This document shows positions 41,160 through 50,911 of a stretch of 64,000 bases of DNA, piece after piece. This DNA comes from DATLWN01 sp963764315 (lineage in GTDB: Bacteria > Pseudomonadota > Zetaproteobacteria > Mariprofundales > Mariprofundaceae), in contig CAVXSB010000007.1 of NCBI GenBank assembly GCA_963764315.1, forward strand, positions 1-64,000, in the 5' to 3' direction. The notes beneath the pieces are model-generated. The model made no database searches, had not been told where the DNA came from, and saw only the letters and a program-made list of their open reading frames with translations. Each line of letters begins with the position of its first letter. The stretch's first letter is position 1. Made by a program: the position numbers and the translations under genes.

Positions 41160-44100
41160 GCGTGACATTGGGCCAGCGACTGAAAATCCGAAGCATGATC
41201 TATGTGGCCGCGGAACCCGTTCCGTATTTCTGGCCCATGCGTTCCTTTATCCATCACAATCCCCTGCATGGCCTGGAAAAACTGCCGTTTGATGCGGCAG
41301 TGAAAAAGGGCGCGAGCCTGTTTCATGGACGGGTCTTCCTGCCGCGTTCCGAGTACCAGACATATCTTCACAACGGCAAGGTCGACAAGTCTCGCCTGGA
41401 GCACGAGATCACGCGCTTCCTCGCGGACCGGCCCGCCGTTGCCGATCTGGATATGCAGCAACTGCTGATGGCGCTGCTGACGAAAACCGAGACGCCGGTC
41501 ATGTTGCCGACGCTGCTGGCCACGGCGGCCGATATCCAGGCGTCATTGCAGGGCCAGGCCGTTGAAGATGCATCGGATCAGTCCAAGGACATCATCACAC
41601 AGCGATTGCGTCAGTCGCTGCTTCAAGAGCGCACCGTCTATGAATCCGTGGACGCATTGTACGGCACAGACATCGGGACCAGCCTGGATGAGCTGGTCAT
41701 CAAGAGCTGTCTGGACTTCTTTGATGAAGGTCAGTCGGTCTGGCATATGCCCAATCGCGAGCAGGGATTTTTCCCGGCATGGCGCGAGGTGGCAAGACGG
41801 AACATCCGCCTGTTCCTGCGTGGTCTGCACATCAATGAGGTCCTGGCCCATCACGAGACACCCGAAGAGATCATCCATTATGTGATGACCACCCTGCGGG
41901 TGCCGGAAGAGCAATGGATCAGTTTTTTCACCCGCGAAATCGCGCGCCTGCATGGCTGGGCCGGATTCATTCGCTGGCGCGCCAATGCCAAGCACTACTA
42001 CTGGGCCCAGCGTTTCCCGGCGGATCTGGTGGATTATATGGCGGTACGCCTGACGCTCGCGCTTGCGCTCATCAGCAAGCGCGAACGCCGGTTCATGATG
42101 AGCACGGCCGAATCGATCAGCCAGCTGATCGAAACGCGTACCCACGAGGCGTATCTGCGCTACGAGCTTTATGGCGGCACCGTCATGCCCGCCATGGCGC
42201 ACCGGATCGAAACGGCGCTGCAGCGAAATCATGATGGCAAGCTCGATCAGATCTTTCAGGCTTATGCCAAACAAAAACGCGTTGACGAGGCCCATCGCCA
42301 GAGCGAGGCATTGCGGAATCTGCTGGCCGGGTCCGGCATGGCAGACAAACTTATCGCTTTACCGGCAGCTGCATTTAACCAGTTACTGGACACCCTGCGT
42401 ACATTCGAACAACAGGAAGGCATGTGCTGGTTGCGGGCAATGGAATCGCATGCCATGAAGCACCTGCTGCAAGGCGTCAACGTGGAGCCTGCCGGCGCGC
42501 GTGACAAACGTCCGTTTGCGCAGGCCCTGTTCTGTATCGATACGCGCTCCGAGCGGATCCGGCGCCAGTTGGAGTCCATTGGCGATTATCAGACCTTTGG
42601 AACGGCAGGCTTCTTCGGTGTGCCGGTCAGCTTCATGGAATTGGGCAAGGGCAGTGAAATGCATCTGTGTCCAGTCCTGCTGACGCCAAAGAACCTGGTG
42701 CTGGAAACGTCCGTGCATGGCGAAGAGACGCACGCATTGGGTGCCCTGGAAAAGGGATTGCATGCACTCAAGGAATCGGTGTTGTCGCCCTTTGTGACCG
42801 TCGAAGCCATCGGCTTGTTGTTCGGCTTTGACATGATCGGCAAAACCGTGGCACCGCAATATTATCACCAATGGCGCAAACGCCTCGACAAGAAGAAACC
42901 CGCCACGCGACTGCTGCTCGACAAGCTGACGCGCGAACAGGCGGATTCCATTGTGCGCGCGGTACAACGGGCCGTGATCGTGAAGGCCATGGAACAGGAA
43001 CTGGGGCAGGAAACGGAAACCCTGACCGATGAACTGATTCGTGACCTGCGCGAATCGGCCATGGGTCATGACGAGAGCTTCCGTCGCCATGCCGGGACAC
43101 TCGGTGTCAGCGAAGCGGCGCTGGAAACATTTATCGAGCGCCTGCGCAAGGGCTATCGGATCAACCCCGCCTTTGCCCAGATACAACTGGAACGTCTGGG
43201 ACGCATCGGTTTCACGATGGATGAGCAGGTTCATTTTGTCTCCACCGCTTTGAAATCCATCGGCCTGACCCGGGACTACTCGCGCTTCATCCTGCTGGTC
43301 GGACATGGCAGTCAGTCCGACAATAACCCGTATGAATCCGCACTCGATTGCGGCGCCTGCGGCGGCAATCACGGCCTGTCCAGCGCCAGGGTGTTGGCGC
43401 AGATGGCGAACAAGGCGGAGGTACGCAAGCGGCTGAATGAACAGGGGTTCAATATCCCGGATGACGCGTGGTTTGTCCCCGCCATGCACAATACCACCAC
43501 GGATGAAATCACCGTTGCGGATGCCGATCTGCTGCCGCCGACACACCTGGTGTACCTGGCTCGATTGAGAAAGGGCCTGACGGCGGCGGCCAGGCTGTGC
43601 GCGCAGGAACGATTGCCGACCTTGTATCCCATGCAGCAGGCCCACCCGGAAGCGGCAGTGGCGCAGCGGTTGATGCAACGCAATGCACTGGACTGGTCCC
43701 AGGTGCGGCCGGAATGGGGGCTTTCGGGCAATGCCTATTTCATTATCGGGAACCGCGAATTGACCCGGCAACTGCCATTACATGGTCGCGCCTTCCTGCA
43801 TTCCTATGACTACCAGCTGGATAGAAAGCGCCGTTTGCTGGAAAGCATCCTGACCGGTCCGCTCGTTGTCGGCCAATGGATTAACATGGAGCACTATTTT
43901 TCCGCGGTGGACAACGAGAGATTCGGCAGTGGCAGCAAGGTGTATCACAATGTCGCCGGGCGCTTTGGGGTCATGACCGGCAACATCAGCGATCTACGCA
44001 CTGGCCTGCCGGCACAAACCGTGCTCGAAAATGGCAAGCCCTATCATCAGCCCTTGCGCCTGATTACGGTCATCGCAGCGCCGTTCAAACATGCGGTGAA

Positions 44101-44275
44101 GGCGATCGATGCTGTCGTTTCCGTGAAGACCCTGGTCCGTAACCATTGGATACGGATGCTGATCATCGATCCCGAAACCAGGACAGTACACTTGTATGAA
44201 GACGGAGACTGGCATGAACAGCCATGTGCCGTTGCATCAGTTTCAGGATATTCAGAGGAGTCCCATGCGTCATGA
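41156..44275 (+). CDS. dabA: DAB transporter catalytic subunit DabA (operon 1, long form)
   Basis: A 1039-residue DUF2309 protein, a distant beta-carbonic-anhydrase relative. Zinc ligands and catalytic residues are present: ALFCIDTRSERIRRQLE near residue 460 (Cys, Asp, Arg) and LVGHGSQSDNNPYESALDCG near 715-733 (His, then Cys of CGACGG). It is about 230 residues longer than DabA of operon 2, with the extra mostly inserted N-terminal to the zinc site. The ATG at 41156 overlaps the preceding stop (ATGA). It hydrates CO2 to bicarbonate in the cytosol. Confidence 0.93.
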   Translation: MSVTLGQRLKIRSMIYVAAEPVPYFWPMRSFIHHNPLHGLEKLPFDAAVKKGASLFHGRVFLPRSEYQTYLHNGKVDKSRLEHEITRFLADRPAVADLDMQQLLMALLTKTETPVMLPTLLATAADIQASLQGQAVEDASDQSKDIITQRLRQSLLQERTVYESVDALYGTDIGTSLDELVIKSCLDFFDEGQSVWHMPNREQGFFPAWREVARRNIRLFLRGLHINEVLAHHETPEEIIHYVMTTLRVPEEQWISFFTREIARLHGWAGFIRWRANAKHYYWAQRFPADLVDYMAVRLTLALALISKRERRFMMSTAESISQLIETRTHEAYLRYELYGGTVMPAMAHRIETALQRNHDGKLDQIFQAYAKQKRVDEAHRQSEALRNLLAGSGMADKLIALPAAAFNQLLDTLRTFEQQEGMCWLRAMESHAMKHLLQGVNVEPAGARDKRPFAQALFCIDTRSERIRRQLESIGDYQTFGTAGFFGVPVSFMELGKGSEMHLCPVLLTPKNLVLETSVHGEETHALGALEKGLHALKESVLSPFVTVEAIGLLFGFDMIGKTVAPQYYHQWRKRLDKKKPATRLLLDKLTREQADSIVRAVQRAVIVKAMEQELGQETETLTDELIRDLRESAMGHDESFRRHAGTLGVSEAALETFIERLRKGYRINPAFAQIQLERLGRIGFTMDEQVHFVSTALKSIGLTRDYSRFILLVGHGSQSDNNPYESALDCGACGGNHGLSSARVLAQMANKAEVRKRLNEQGFNIPDDAWFVPAMHNTTTDEITVADADLLPPTHLVYLARLRKGLTAAARLCAQERLPTLYPMQQAHPEAAVAQRLMQRNALDWSQVRPEWGLSGNAYFIIGNRELTRQLPLHGRAFLHSYDYQLDRKRRLLESILTGPLVVGQWINMEHYFSAVDNERFGSGSKVYHNVAGRFGVMTGNISDLRTGLPAQTVLENGKPYHQPLRLITVIAAPFKHAVKAIDAVVSVKTLVRNHWIRMLIIDPETRTVHLYEDGDWHEQPCAVASVSGYSEESHAS

Positions 44276-44610
44276 AAAACCTTAATTTCAGCACACTCAA
44301 AAAGCTCGAGATTATCCTGGAGGGCGAGCATCAGGCCTTCGCCACTGACGTGCTCGACCGCGCCGGAGTCACCGGTTATACGATCATCAATAACCTGTCA
44401 GGCAAGGGCAGTCATGGTTTTCATGAAGGCCATCTCATGTTTAATGAAGAAGACGTGTTGATCATGATCGTGGTGGCTGTGCCCGAAGACTTGGTCAAAC
44501 CCATTCTCGAGGGCCTTGCTCCATTCTACAGTGAACACTCAGGCGTCGTGTTTATCACCGATATTCAGGTGACACGCATGGTCAAATTCCGCAGTGAAGA
44601 GAGGGTGTGA
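44272..44610 (+). CDS. Carboxysome-associated P-II-like protein (CPII)
   Basis: A 112-residue ferredoxin-like-fold protein: FSTLKKLEIILEGEHQAFATDVL, GVTGYTIINNLSGKGSHG and EDVLIMIVVAVPEDLVKPIL, the secondary structure order of P-II signalling trimers. The T-loop region is short and lacks the uridylylated tyrosine. CPII proteins beside carboxysome or bicarbonate transporter genes bind adenine nucleotides and bicarbonate. It overlaps dabA by 4 bases (ATGA), so it probably senses carbon or energy state for this DAB complex. Confidence 0.8.
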   Translation: MKNLNFSTLKKLEIILEGEHQAFATDVLDRAGVTGYTIINNLSGKGSHGFHEGHLMFNEEDVLIMIVVAVPEDLVKPILEGLAPFYSEHSGVVFITDIQVTRMVKFRSEERV

Positions 44611-44611
44611 C

Positions 44612-45598
44612 ATGAAGCATAACTCTTCCTCGGGCGACGGGCCTTCTCCGGCGCCGCCACGCAGCCAGAGCCTGATCCGGCATGCCACCCTGCGCCAGAT
44701 CCAGATCTTCGAGGCCGTCGCGCGCAACCTGAGTTTCACCAAGGCGGCGGAAGAGCTTTTTCTGACGCAGCCCACGGTGTCGGCCCAGATCAAAAGCTTC
44801 GGCGAGTCCATCGACATGCCGCTGTACGAGCAGATCGGGCGCACCATCCATCTGACCGATGTCGGCATCATGGTGGCCCGGGCCTGCCGCGAGATCATCA
44901 ACCAGCTGGCGAACCTGGAGATGGGCATCGACGATTTCCGGGGCATGCGTCGCGGACGACTGAGGTTGTCGGTGGTGACCACGGCGAAATACTTCGCGCC
45001 GGTGGCTCTGGGCGATTTCTCCAGGAAATATCCGGAGATCGAGCTCGGGCTCAAGGTCATGAACCGTGAGATCATCTACAAGCGCATCGAGGAGAATCTC
45101 GACGATCTGTACATCATCGGGCAGGCACCTCCCTCTCACTTGGGCCTGGAAATCGTGCCGTTTGCACCGAATCCGCTGGTGGTGATCGCGCACCGCAAGC
45201 ATCCGCTCGTCGGAGAGAAGAACATCCCGCTTTCCAGGCTGGCTGAGGAGCCGATGCTGATCCGTGAACGGGGCTCGGGCATCCGCTCGGCGGTGGAGCA
45301 TCTGTTTAAGGAGAATGGCCTGCAGATCAATGCGCGGCTGGAACTGGAGAGCAATGAGGCCATGAAGCACGCGGTGTACGGGCGGCTGGGCATCGCCGTG
45401 GTGTCCATGCATGCGCTGAACCTGGATTCCGAACAGAGCCCGCTGGCCATCCTGGACGTCGAGGGATTCCCGATCCAGAAGCAGTGGAACATCGTCTATC
45501 CGCAGGGCAAGGCCCTGTCGATGATCGCCCAGGAGTTCCTGCAGTTCCTGATCGAGAACGGCAACAGCTACTTCCGTCTGGATCAAGATCTTTACTGA
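44612..45598 (+). CDS. cbbR: LysR-type regulator CbbR (copy 1)
   Basis: A 328-residue LysR-type regulator. The winged HTH (TLRQIQIFEAVARNLSFTKA, then ELFLTQPTVSAQIKSF) starts near residue 25, and the ligand-binding domain follows from near 100. It is almost the same protein as CbbR at 49847. The GTG/ATG choice at 44612 is set by GAGGG 7 bases upstream. It directly follows the CPII gene by one base, so it is co-transcribed with DAB operon 1. Confidence 0.93.
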   Translation: MKHNSSSGDGPSPAPPRSQSLIRHATLRQIQIFEAVARNLSFTKAAEELFLTQPTVSAQIKSFGESIDMPLYEQIGRTIHLTDVGIMVARACREIINQLANLEMGIDDFRGMRRGRLRLSVVTTAKYFAPVALGDFSRKYPEIELGLKVMNREIIYKRIEENLDDLYIIGQAPPSHLGLEIVPFAPNPLVVIAHRKHPLVGEKNIPLSRLAEEPMLIRERGSGIRSAVEHLFKENGLQINARLELESNEAMKHAVYGRLGIAVVSMHALNLDSEQSPLAILDVEGFPIQKQWNIVYPQGKALSMIAQEFLQFLIENGNSYFRLDQDLY

Positions 45599-45684
45599 CG
45601 CATAAGCCGTCAGGCCCGGGCGAGGACGCCCTCCATCCGGGCTCGATCACCGTGGAACACCCGGTCGTTGTGCCTGTGTCCATC

Positions 45685-45749
45685 CATAGATCTTTTTCTA
45701 TTTATGGAAGCCAAAAATCCAATTTTTCATTATGAGAATGCCTTCATAG
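45685..45749 (+). promoter_or_regulatory. Putative CbbR operator/promoter of DAB operon 2
   Basis: CATAG-N8-CTATT at 45685, AATT exactly 36 bases later in TCCAATTTTTCATTATGAG (45718-45736), then CATAG 27 bases after the TCC start, the same offset as in the DAB operon 1 site. It lies in the 233-base gap between cbbR copy 1 and dabB of operon 2. Confidence 0.65.
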
Positions 45750-45831
45750 CATCCACACATTGGCGGCTGCCCCGCTTCGCGTCGGCGCCCCGACCAAGGA
45801 AATCGACCTTTGATGGTGGAAGGAGAAGGCC

Positions 45832-47391
45832 ATGACCAATTTTTTCCTGTCTTTGACGATCTACGGAATTCCCGTCCTCTTTGCCGTCACGGCACTGGCC
45901 AACGCACGTCACGTGCAATGGAAGCTAGCCCAGCTGCTGTCCCTGCTGGCTCTCGTCATCGCCAGCCTGTTTGGGACCATGGTGCTGATGCATGTGCCCA
46001 TCGCCATGAGCGTGATGCACCAGGGCTGGGTCTCCCATTCGCCGGTCAGTTTCATCATGCTGATCCTTGTCAGCTTCATCGCCCTGATCAATGTGAGCTA
46101 TTCCCGATCCTACATGGCCGGGAACAGGGAGGATGAGGCTCGCTATGTGCGCTGGTTGATGGCGACACTGGCCGCGGTGGCGCTGGTGGTCGTCACCAAC
46201 CATATGCTGGTGTTTCTGGCCGCCTGGATCGCCATCAGCCTAGGCCTGAATCAGCTGCTGCTGTTCTATCCGCAGCGGCAGCGGGCCGTGCTTGCCGCCC
46301 ACAAGAAGTTCATTTTTGCGCGCATCGCTGAACTGAGCCTGTTCACGGCATTCCTGCTTCTGCATGCAGCCCATGGATCATGGCTGATCAGCGATGCGTA
46401 CCGGGGCCTGCATGGAGATCTGGCCCTGCAGGCCATGCAGATGACGGCGGTCACCCTGCTGGCGTTGACGGCGCTGATCAAATGCGCGCAGTTTCCCATC
46501 CACGGCTGGCTGATCCAGGTCGTCGAGGCCCCGACGCCGGTGTCGGCGCTGCTGCATGCCGGCATCATCAATCTCGGCGGCTACCTGCTGATCCTGTTCG
46601 CCCCCTTGCTTTCCCAGTGTATGCCGGCGCAGTGGCTGCTGCTGGTGGTCGCCGGCCTGACGACGGTGGCGGCGGCGCTGATCATGATGACGCGGGTCAG
46701 CGTGAAGGTTCGCCTGGCCTGGTCGACGATGTCGCAGATGGGACTGATGCTGGTCGAATGCGCGCTCGGCCTGTATGAGCTGGCGCTGCTGCATCTGGTG
46801 GCGCATTCCTGCTACAAGGCCTACGCCTTCCTGAATTCGGGAAGCGAGGTTGAGTATGATCTGAAACGCCGCATGGCCATCAATGCCAGGCCGCATGGCA
46901 AGGACTGGATCGTCGCCGGCCTGATGATGGCGGCTGTGATCGCCGGGGTGATTCATGTGCTGGACATCCCGCCGCCGTACAGCCCCTGGTTCGTGCTGGG
47001 CTACGCCATGATGCTGATGGTGGCCGAGCGGCACAGTGTCATCGGGAAAGGCAGCCTGGTGCGCACGCTCGGCCTGGCCATCCTGCTGACGCTGGCCTAC
47101 GTGTTGCAGAAGCAGGCGGCAGGCCTGATCCAGCCCCAGCTTCCGGTTTCCAGCGGTTGGCTGGGCGATCTGTGGATCGGCCTGTTGTTCACCACCCTGA
47201 TGACGCTGTACTGGTTCATCCGCTTCCGGCCGAACAGCGAAATGGTGCAGAGCTTCCGGGTGGCCCTGTACGCCGGCTTCTATATCGATGAATGGGTGAC
47301 GCGCCTGACCATGAGCTTGTTCCCCATGAAGCTGCCGGTGCGCGTGAATCCGAAACAGCTGCAGATCCCTGAAAAGGAGATGATTCAATGA
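45832..47391 (+). CDS. dabB: DAB inorganic carbon transporter, membrane subunit DabB (operon 2)
   Basis: A 519-residue NuoL-like membrane protein: FPIHGWLIQVVEAPTPVSAL near residue 222 and VKVRLAWSTMSQMGLMLVEC near 290, with about 13 membrane segments. It is clearly paralogous to, but diverged from, DabB of operon 1. AAGGAGAAGG precedes the start. Its stop overlaps dabA by 4 bases. Confidence 0.92.
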   Translation: MTNFFLSLTIYGIPVLFAVTALANARHVQWKLAQLLSLLALVIASLFGTMVLMHVPIAMSVMHQGWVSHSPVSFIMLILVSFIALINVSYSRSYMAGNREDEARYVRWLMATLAAVALVVVTNHMLVFLAAWIAISLGLNQLLLFYPQRQRAVLAAHKKFIFARIAELSLFTAFLLLHAAHGSWLISDAYRGLHGDLALQAMQMTAVTLLALTALIKCAQFPIHGWLIQVVEAPTPVSALLHAGIINLGGYLLILFAPLLSQCMPAQWLLLVVAGLTTVAAALIMMTRVSVKVRLAWSTMSQMGLMLVECALGLYELALLHLVAHSCYKAYAFLNSGSEVEYDLKRRMAINARPHGKDWIVAGLMMAAVIAGVIHVLDIPPPYSPWFVLGYAMMLMVAERHSVIGKGSLVRTLGLAILLTLAYVLQKQAAGLIQPQLPVSSGWLGDLWIGLLFTTLMTLYWFIRFRPNSEMVQSFRVALYAGFYIDEWVTRLTMSLFPMKLPVRVNPKQLQIPEKEMIQ

Positions 47392-49814
47392 GTGCGATTC
47401 TGAATCAGAAAGAGGCGGCGAGCCTCACCGCTTTCCAGAAGGGAACGCTGAACGAAGCCTGCGCCAAGATCGCGCCGACCTGGCCGCTGGATGAGCTGAT
47501 CGCGGTCAATCCGTGGTGGGAGATGCGGGACATGACCATGCCCGAGGTGGCCTCGCGGCTGGCGGCCCTGGCCCAGGCGCACTGCCTGATGCCGAAGAGC
47601 TACTTCGAAACGAGATGGATGCAGCAGATTCAGCCCGAGCATCTGCAGCAGGCTGTGGCCGAAACGGGGGCGACCATCGGCGTGGACGAACTCGAGGCCT
47701 ACCTGCTCGAGCACGACGAGGTCGCGCACTGGCATAATATCAGCGACCTGCTCGACAGTGGCCGGGACCGTCAGCACAAGATGGCGTGGCGGGATGAGAT
47801 CACGCATCAGATCAGCCAGTTCTGCGCCTACTATTTCCACAACTCGGATGTTTCTACGCAGTTCACCAACGGGTCCGAGGGGCTGTACGCGGCGTGGCTG
47901 CGCACAACCCAGGTGGACAAGGGCATCGAGATCGTCATGGATGAGGCCGGCCTGACCCGCTTCTTCAACGGCCTGCCGGCGGACGTGGATGCCCTACTGG
48001 CCTCGGCGTTTGAGGAACTGGGCATCGAGGAGCGATATCTGGAGCTGTATGCCCATGCCCTGCTGCTGGATATCAACGGCTGGGCCTCTTGGGTCGCCTA
48101 TCTGCGCTGGCAGGATCGCCTGAACGGCAAGGACAACACCCTGATGATGGATCTGCTGGCCATCCGCGTTGCCTGGGAGCTGGTGCTGTGGCGTTATCAG
48201 CGGGCCAGGTCCAAGTCGGTCTTTGCCCGCATGAACCTGCTGTGGCGTCATCAGATGTCGACGCTGCCGCGCCTGATCGAGGCCCACACCCTGTCCCAGG
48301 AGAAGGGCTGGATCTGGCAGCGCGCCGCGGAGATCGCCTATCAGCAGGGCCTGCAGCACACGCTCAGTCAGGCCGTGCCAAGCAAGCAGGAGGAGCCGCT
48401 GGTGCAGGCGGCGCTGTGCATCGATGTGCGCTCGGAGGTGATGCGCCGTGCCCTTGAGTCGCTGGATGCGCGCATCCAGACCATCGGCTTCGCTGGTTTC
48501 TTCGGCCTGCCCATCGAGTATCAGCCCGCCGGTACCTCGCTGAGCCGGCCGCAGCTGCCGGGCCTGCTCAGGGCCGGCATTCGGGTCAGGCCGAAGATGG
48601 CGTCCGGGGCAGTGGCGAAGCAGAGCGGCAAGCTCAATCGCAAGGCGCGTTGGGCCGAGTGGGGCATGGCCGCGCCAGCCACCTTCAGTATGGTCGAGTC
48701 CAGCGGCATGATGTACGTGCTGAAGCTGCTCAAGGACAGCTTCTTCCCGGCGCATCATGTGCATCCGGTGAACAACCTGCCGGTCGGCAAGGCCTGGGAA
48801 CTGACCCAGGGCGATGTTCCGCTGTCCACCGACCAACTGACCGACAGCGCTTACGGCATCCTGAAGGCCATGGGCCTGGACCGGAAGCTGGCCCCATGGG
48901 TGCTGCTCGTCGGACATGGCAGCGTGGTCAGCAACAACCCCCATGCTGCGGGGCTGGATTGCGGGGCCTGCGGCGGTCAGACCGGGGAGCTCAACGTGCG
49001 CGTGCTGGCCTATCTGCTGAACCTGCCCGAGGTGCGTCAGGGGCTGCAGGAGCGGGGGGTGCCGATCGATGACACCCGCTTCGTGCCTGCCCTGCACGAC
49101 ACCATGACTGACGAGATCACCTGCTTCGATGCGGATGGTCTGGATGCCACGGTGGCGGACTGGCTGGATCGTGCCGGCGCGATCGTCCGGCAGGAGCGTG
49201 CCGGACGCCTCGGCCTGCCTGCGATGTCGGGCGAGGAGCTTCGAGAAGCCCTGACCAGGCGCGGCAATGACTGGTCGCAGGTGCGTCCGGAATGGGCGCT
49301 GGCGAACAATGCCGCCTTCATCGTGGCGAGCCGGCGGCGCACGCGCGGCCTGGACCTGCAGGGGCGGACGTTCCTGCATGATTACAATGCGGAGGCTGAT
49401 GCGGATGACGGGTTCGCCCTGCTGGAGTTGATCATGACGGCGCCGATGTTGGTGACGAACTGGATCAATATGCAGTACTACGCCTCGGTCTGCGATAACT
49501 ACAAGTACGGCAGCGGGAACAAGGTGCTGCATAATGTGGTCGGCGGCAATATGGGGGTGTTCGAAGGCAATGGCGGCGATCTGCGTATCGGTCTGGCCAT
49601 GCAGTCGCTGCACAACGGCGAGGACTGGATGCATGAGCCGCTTCGCCTCAGCGTTTACATCGACGCGCCGCGTCATGCCATCGAGCAGATCGTGCAGAAG
49701 CATGATGCGGTGAAGAGCCTGATCGACAACGCGTGGCTTTACGTGTTCCAATGGGATGAAGACGGCAAGGTCAGTCGGTATTATGGACAGGCCTGGGTGG
49801 AAAGCCCGACCTGA
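47388..49814 (+). CDS. dabA: DAB transporter catalytic subunit DabA (operon 2)
   Basis: An 808-residue DUF2309 protein close in size to the characterised Halothiobacillus DabA2. The catalytic zinc site is complete: AALCIDVRSEVMRRALE near residue 343 and LLVGHGSVVSNNPHAAGLDC near 509-524. The C-terminal half carries the conserved LHDTMTDEITCFD and FLHDYNAEAD segments. With DabB it should hydrate CO2 to bicarbonate in an energy-coupled way. Confidence 0.94.
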   Translation: MSAILNQKEAASLTAFQKGTLNEACAKIAPTWPLDELIAVNPWWEMRDMTMPEVASRLAALAQAHCLMPKSYFETRWMQQIQPEHLQQAVAETGATIGVDELEAYLLEHDEVAHWHNISDLLDSGRDRQHKMAWRDEITHQISQFCAYYFHNSDVSTQFTNGSEGLYAAWLRTTQVDKGIEIVMDEAGLTRFFNGLPADVDALLASAFEELGIEERYLELYAHALLLDINGWASWVAYLRWQDRLNGKDNTLMMDLLAIRVAWELVLWRYQRARSKSVFARMNLLWRHQMSTLPRLIEAHTLSQEKGWIWQRAAEIAYQQGLQHTLSQAVPSKQEEPLVQAALCIDVRSEVMRRALESLDARIQTIGFAGFFGLPIEYQPAGTSLSRPQLPGLLRAGIRVRPKMASGAVAKQSGKLNRKARWAEWGMAAPATFSMVESSGMMYVLKLLKDSFFPAHHVHPVNNLPVGKAWELTQGDVPLSTDQLTDSAYGILKAMGLDRKLAPWVLLVGHGSVVSNNPHAAGLDCGACGGQTGELNVRVLAYLLNLPEVRQGLQERGVPIDDTRFVPALHDTMTDEITCFDADGLDATVADWLDRAGAIVRQERAGRLGLPAMSGEELREALTRRGNDWSQVRPEWALANNAAFIVASRRRTRGLDLQGRTFLHDYNAEADADDGFALLELIMTAPMLVTNWINMQYYASVCDNYKYGSGNKVLHNVVGGNMGVFEGNGGDLRIGLAMQSLHNGEDWMHEPLRLSVYIDAPRHAIEQIVQKHDAVKSLIDNAWLYVFQWDEDGKVSRYYGQAWVESPT

Positions 49815-49846
49815 TTGCAGGTCGATGCTTGAAGTGAGGTGAATGC

Positions 49847-50833
49847 ATGGATCATAACTTGGGCCCCGGCGAAGGTTCTTCGCCGGGGCTGCCACGCAGC
49901 CAGAGCCTGATCCGTCATGCGACCCTGCGCCAGATCCAGATCTTCGAGGCGGTCGCGCGCAATCTAAGCTTCACCAAGGCGGCGGAGGAACTCTTCCTGA
50001 CGCAGCCGACTGTGTCGGCCCAGATCAAGAGCTTCGGCGAGGCCATCGACATGCCGCTGTACGAGCAGATCGGGCGCACCATCCATCTGACCGATGTCGG
50101 CACCATGGTGGCCCGCGCCTGCCGAGAGATCATCAACCAGCTGGCGAACCTGGAGATGAGCATCGACGACTTCCGGGGCATGCGCCGCGGCCGCCTGCGC
50201 ATCGCCGTGGTCACCACGGCGAAATACTTTGCGCCCGTGGCCCTAGGCGATTTCTCCAGGAAATATCCGCAGATCGAGCTCGGGCTCAAGGTCAAGAACC
50301 GCGAGGTCATCTACAAGCGCATCGAGGAGAATCTCGACGATCTCTACATCCTCGGCCAGGCGCCGCCGTCGCACCTGGACCTGGAGATCGTGCCGTTCGC
50401 GCCGAATCCGCTGGTGGTCATCGCCCACAGCAAGCATCCGCTCGTCGGAGAGAAGAACATCCCGCTGTCGCGGCTGGCCGAGGAGCCGATGCTGATGCGT
50501 GAACCGGGATCGGGCATCCGCTCGGCCGTGGAGCAGCTGTTCAGGGAGAACGGCCTGCAGATCAGGGAGCGGTTGACGCTGGAGAGCAACGAGGCATTGA
50601 AGCATGCCGTATACGGGCGGCTGGGGATCGCCGTGGTGTCCATGCATGCACTGAATCTGGAATCGGATCAGGGTCCCCTGTCCATCCTCGATGTGGAAGG
50701 CTTCCCGATCCAGAAGCAGTGGAACATCGTGTATCCGCAAGGCAAGGCCCTGTCGATGATCGCCCAGGAGTTCCTGCGGTTCCTGATCGAGAACGGCAAC
50801 AGCTACTTCCGGCTGGACCACAATCTTTCCTGA
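49847..50833 (+). CDS. cbbR: LysR-type regulator CbbR (copy 2)
   Basis: A 328-residue regulator of the same length as copy 1; the HTH regions are identical apart from Ser/Ala and Ile/Thr changes (e.g. GESIDM versus GEAIDM). Differences cluster in the ligand-binding domain and the extreme N-terminus. It follows dabA by 32 bases and is probably the last gene of DAB operon 2. The stop is 78 bases from the end of convergent smc. Confidence 0.93.
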   Translation: MDHNLGPGEGSSPGLPRSQSLIRHATLRQIQIFEAVARNLSFTKAAEELFLTQPTVSAQIKSFGEAIDMPLYEQIGRTIHLTDVGTMVARACREIINQLANLEMSIDDFRGMRRGRLRIAVVTTAKYFAPVALGDFSRKYPQIELGLKVKNREVIYKRIEENLDDLYILGQAPPSHLDLEIVPFAPNPLVVIAHSKHPLVGEKNIPLSRLAEEPMLMREPGSGIRSAVEQLFRENGLQIRERLTLESNEALKHAVYGRLGIAVVSMHALNLESDQGPLSILDVEGFPIQKQWNIVYPQGKALSMIAQEFLRFLIENGNSYFRLDHNLS

Positions 50834-50911
50834 CAGAGTCGTGTCTCCGGCCGGTTGAAGACGCCTCTCGTTTCGGGCGCTTAGCCTACCGGCTCGCCGC
50901 CAGGGGCGCGG

